A stretch of 64,000 bases of DNA from an uncultured Alphaproteobacteria bacterium (GTDB taxonomy: Bacteria; Pseudomonadota; Alphaproteobacteria; Rs-D84): positions 62,001 through 126,000 of the forward strand of contig CAKQTG010000002.1 in NCBI GenBank assembly GCA_934276735.1. Reading direction: 5' to 3'. Shown here one piece after another: positions 60,860-64,000 of this stretch (within the stretch, counting starts at the first letter, position 1; each line of letters begins with the position of its first letter). The position numbers and the translations under genes were made by a program. The notes below the pieces were generated by a model. The model was given only the letters and a program-made list of their open reading frames with translations, was not told the origin of the DNA and did not search any database.

Positions 60860-63800
60860 ATGGAAAATCAATTTGTTCATCTTCGCACGCATACAATGTT
60901 ATCAATGGGCGTTGGCACCATAAAAATCAAGAAAATTCCTGATTTATGCCGTGGTGCTGGAATGTCGGCGTGTGCGTTGACGGACACTAATTTGATGTCT
61001 GGCTGTGCCGAATTTTCGGACGTTATGCCATCGGCCAAGTTACAGCCGATAATCGGCGTAGAACTGTCACTGAACCAGCATACGGCCGATCCAAAGATTC
61101 TGCGCGCGGGATCGCTGTCCAAGATTGTGTTGTTGGCGCAAAATCACGATGGGTATTTAAATCTGTGTGAACTTAGTCGTATCATGTATATGCGCACAGA
61201 AAATCATCACTTGGGGCCGTATGTGACATTTGATGAATTGGCGTCGCATGCCGCGGGTGTGATTTGCCTGTCGGGGGCGCACACGGGGCCGATTGGTATG
61301 GCGATTTTAAACGCCCAAAATGCCGCTGCGCGCACGTATGCAAAACAATTTTTGGATATATTTGGCGACCGATTCTATATGGAAATTCAGCGTCATGGTT
61401 TAACAGATGAAATTAAAACAGAACCAGAATTTCTGAATATCGCGCGTGAATTAAATATCCCAATTGTTGCAACAAACGATGTTGCGTTTGCCGCCCCATC
61501 GGATTACGAGGCCGAAGATGCCCTGTCCTGTGTTCTGGGCCAGACCAAGGTTATTGACCCGGATCGTCCACGCAAATCGTCCGAACAGTATTTTAAATCG
61601 CCCCAAGAAATGGCCGAGATTTTTTCTGATCTGCCCGAGGCGATAGAGAACACCATAGAAATCGCGCGACGTTGCGGTTTTATGGTCAACGTTCATGAAA
61701 AGCCATTGTTACCGCGATTCGGTGACGATTTGGAACACGAATGTAAAATGTTGCGCGACAACACGATGAACGGGTTGGCGGCGCGTCTGCGTGAACAGGG
61801 AATCACCGACACACAACCATATTATGACCAGGCAGAATTTGAACTGGGCGTTATTATAAATATGGGATTCCCGGGGTATTTCCTGATTGTTGCGGACTAT
61901 ATTGATTGGTGCCGTAAAAACGACGTTTTGACCGGGCCGGGCCGTGGTTCTGGGGCGGGCTCTATCGTGGCGTGGGCGTTGGGTATTACGCATGTAAATC
62001 CATTAAAGTATGGATTGCTGTTTGAACGATTCTTGAATCCAGACCGTATTTCAATGCCCGATTTCGACGTTGACTTTGAACCAACGGGGATTGAACGCGT
62101 GCTGGCGTATATTTGTGATAAATACGGACACGATTCGGTCTGTCGTATTATCACATTTGGCAGTTTACAGGCCCGTGGCGCGATTCGCGATATTGGCCGC
62201 GTGTATGGGATTCCGTATTCTAAGTCAGACCGATTGTCTAAATTGATTCCCCAAGATGCCAAAAAATTAAAAGATGCGGTGGACGCATCGTCGGAAATGC
62301 AATACATATTGCAAACAGACGAAGATATGAACAAGGTTGTCACCATCGCCGAAGAGTTAGAGGGTTCGCTGCGCAACCTGGGACAACATGCGTGCGGCGT
62401 TGTTATTGGTGACCGCCCGACAACCAAGATTGCACCAGTCTATCGTGATCCGGCGAATGCCCTGCCGTCGTGCCAGTTTGATGGTCACTATCTGGAATCG
62501 GCCGGATTGATTAAATTTGACTTCCTGGGGTTGGAAACACTGGTCGTGTTAAAGTATGCGGTGCGACTGATTCAACAGACGCGCGGAATCAACGTAAATC
62601 TGGACGAAATTCCGGTTGATGATCCGAAAACAATGGCGTTATGGCAACGTGGCCTGACCGAAGGTATATTCCAATTCGATGCCGTGTTTGTTCAACAGAC
62701 GTTGCGTAAAATGCACCCGACCAGTTTCTTGGAAATATCGGCGTTGAACGCGTTGAACCGTCCGGGGCCTATTGCGTTTATTCCGCAATTTATTGCCCGT
62801 ATGCACGGCGAAGAAAAAATTGAATACGTCCATCCAAAGGCCGAACCGATATTAAAAGAAACGTATGGCATCATCGTATATCAGGAACAGGTTATGATGC
62901 TGACGCGCGCGCTGGCGGGGTTTACCCGCGGTCAATCAGATACCGTGCGCAAGGCGATGGGTAAAAAGAAACTGGACCTGTTGGCACAATTAGAAGTGAA
63001 ATTCTTGGACGGGTGCGAACAGGAAAATACCCTGAACCGCGAACAGGCCAAAGACCTGTGGGAAAAATTCAAGGAATTTGCGAAATACGCGTTTAACAAA
63101 TCGCACGCGATTGCGTATTCAATTGTCGCAAACCAGTGCGCGTATTTAAAGGCGAACTTTACACCCGAATTCTTGGCGGCGTCGATGTCCAGTAACCTGA
63201 ACGATACCGACCAGCTGGCGTTGTTTGTCGATGATGCCAAGGCAAACTTTAATATCCAAATTGTTCCGCCTGATATAAACCAGAGTGAATCATTATTCAC
63301 CGTTCGTGATGGAAAAATTATTTACGGTCTGGCGGCGATAAAGGGTGTTGGCACGGCGGCAACCGACGCAATTGTCGCAGAACGCAATGCAAACGGTAAA
63401 TTCAAAAACCTGACCGATTTTGCAAAACGGTGCGCGCCGATTATGAACAAGCGCATTTTGGAAGCGTTTGCCAAGGTTGGTGTTCTGGATTCACTGTGTC
63501 CGAATCGCGCGGCGGTGTTTATGAACGCGGATGCGATTTTGTCGTATGCGGCTCGGTCCAAAGATGGCGCGAATACGTTGTCGCTGTTTGCGAACACTGT
63601 CGAAGATGATGTTACCGAAAATAGACTGTTGAAAAACCTGCCGCGGACGGCACCATGGACATTTGGCCAGCGACTGGAAAATGAACTGTCGGCATTGGGA
63701 TTCTATATTTCGGCGCATCCATTGGACCAGTATAAGCATTTGATACAGCGTGCAAAGTTGGCGACCAGCGCAACTTTGATTGACCTGGGCGACAGAAAGC

Positions 63801-64000
63801 AAGTCCAAATCGCGGCAAATGTGAATTCTTTTTCGCGTCGTCGGACCAAGACTGGCAAGGATATGATTACAATCAATGCGTCGGACAGTTTTGGTAACAT
63901 TGACGCGGTTGCGTTTGGTGATGCGGCGGCAACATTTGCCCAGATTTTATCCACAGAAAACGTCGTGCTGATTTCTGGTAAAACGTCGGCACGTGATGAC
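60860..64000 (+). CDS. dnaE: DNA polymerase III alpha subunit (3' truncated by window)
   Basis: Replicative polymerase. 1047 codons are visible, without a stop. N-terminal PHP domain (FVHLRTHTMLSMGVG). The palm aspartates are D401 and D403 in MPDFDVDFEP and D554 in KFDFLGLETL, almost the E. coli numbering. GPGRGSGAGSIVAWAL and the RPGPIAFIPQFI block are typical. The helix-hairpin-helix region and the start of the OB fold (QIAANVNSFSRRRTKTGKDM) are in view. No in-frame start upstream and no ribosome site. Confidence 0.97.
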   Translation, partial: MENQFVHLRTHTMLSMGVGTIKIKKIPDLCRGAGMSACALTDTNLMSGCAEFSDVMPSAKLQPIIGVELSLNQHTADPKILRAGSLSKIVLLAQNHDGYLNLCELSRIMYMRTENHHLGPYVTFDELASHAAGVICLSGAHTGPIGMAILNAQNAAARTYAKQFLDIFGDRFYMEIQRHGLTDEIKTEPEFLNIARELNIPIVATNDVAFAAPSDYEAEDALSCVLGQTKVIDPDRPRKSSEQYFKSPQEMAEIFSDLPEAIENTIEIARRCGFMVNVHEKPLLPRFGDDLEHECKMLRDNTMNGLAARLREQGITDTQPYYDQAEFELGVIINMGFPGYFLIVADYIDWCRKNDVLTGPGRGSGAGSIVAWALGITHVNPLKYGLLFERFLNPDRISMPDFDVDFEPTGIERVLAYICDKYGHDSVCRIITFGSLQARGAIRDIGRVYGIPYSKSDRLSKLIPQDAKKLKDAVDASSEMQYILQTDEDMNKVVTIAEELEGSLRNLGQHACGVVIGDRPTTKIAPVYRDPANALPSCQFDGHYLESAGLIKFDFLGLETLVVLKYAVRLIQQTRGINVNLDEIPVDDPKTMALWQRGLTEGIFQFDAVFVQQTLRKMHPTSFLEISALNALNRPGPIAFIPQFIARMHGEEKIEYVHPKAEPILKETYGIIVYQEQVMMLTRALAGFTRGQSDTVRKAMGKKKLDLLAQLEVKFLDGCEQENTLNREQAKDLWEKFKEFAKYAFNKSHAIAYSIVANQCAYLKANFTPEFLAASMSSNLNDTDQLALFVDDAKANFNIQIVPPDINQSESLFTVRDGKIIYGLAAIKGVGTAATDAIVAERNANGKFKNLTDFAKRCAPIMNKRILEAFAKVGVLDSLCPNRAAVFMNADAILSYAARSKDGANTLSLFANTVEDDVTENRLLKNLPRTAPWTFGQRLENELSALGFYISAHPLDQYKHLIQRAKLATSATLIDLGDRKQVQIAANVNSFSRRRTKTGKDMITINASDSFGNIDAVAFGDAAATFAQILSTENVVLISGKTSARDD

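Overview
The window is a stretch of chromosome from an alphaproteobacterium, probably an uncultured, host-associated (gut-type) lineage. A clear GcrA cell-cycle regulator points to Alphaproteobacteria. LpxA/LpxB, TolQRA and a beta-barrel protein show a Gram-negative envelope. Protein-coding density is high, base composition is roughly balanced, and many secreted cysteine-rich proteins match no family I know. The exact lineage is inference; no 16S rRNA gene is present. I see no insertion sequence, prophage, integrase or CRISPR array.

Layout. 1-6100: end of a YgjP-like metallopeptidase, hisS, prfA, an outer-membrane barrel protein, a FabG-like reductase, shikimate kinase and mscL. 6160-6800 is gene-poor. 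6887-8600 (minus) holds two secreted Cys-rich proteins and a nucleotidyltransferase-like gene. 8830-12050: tlyA and leuS. 12114-14875 (minus): rpiB, a bactofilin, an M23 peptidase and a TrmN6-like methyltransferase. 14916-17957: a polytopic membrane protein, lpxA and lpxB. 18002-20593: a large secreted protein. 20675-21180: four tRNA genes in two divergent pairs. 21250-28908: an envelope cluster with eight mostly unknown exported proteins, two predicted peptidoglycan hydrolases and a prepilin peptidase. 28984-31677: gcrA and a TonB-like-architecture protein. 31745-36809: acpS, two very small genes missed by a length cutoff, tRNA-Pro, corA, adk, rpsA and a small membrane protein. 36852-41103 (minus): tig, rpsI, rplM, argS. 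41133-44005 (minus): exported protein, response regulator and histidine kinase in one operon. 44157-48371: a hydrolase-like protein, ruvB, two ybgC copies, tolQ, tolR, tolA. Then rnpB (minus), a giant Cys-rich secreted protein of about 2639 residues, a 69-aa gene, secA and the first 1047 codons of dnaE, cut by the window end.

The genes fall into ordinary housekeeping (translation, replication, secretion, lipid A, Tol) and an unusually large exported Cys-rich protein repertoire. The best candidate for an undescribed system is 21250-28908, where tightly overlapped secreted proteins, two wall-cutting enzymes and a prepilin peptidase sit together and two of the proteins share a conserved block. 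Intergenic spaces, above all on both sides of rnpB and the giant gene, carry several families of short dispersed and palindromic repeats. Coordinates of starts follow Shine-Dalgarno spacing where I could see one; promoter and terminator calls are by eye.
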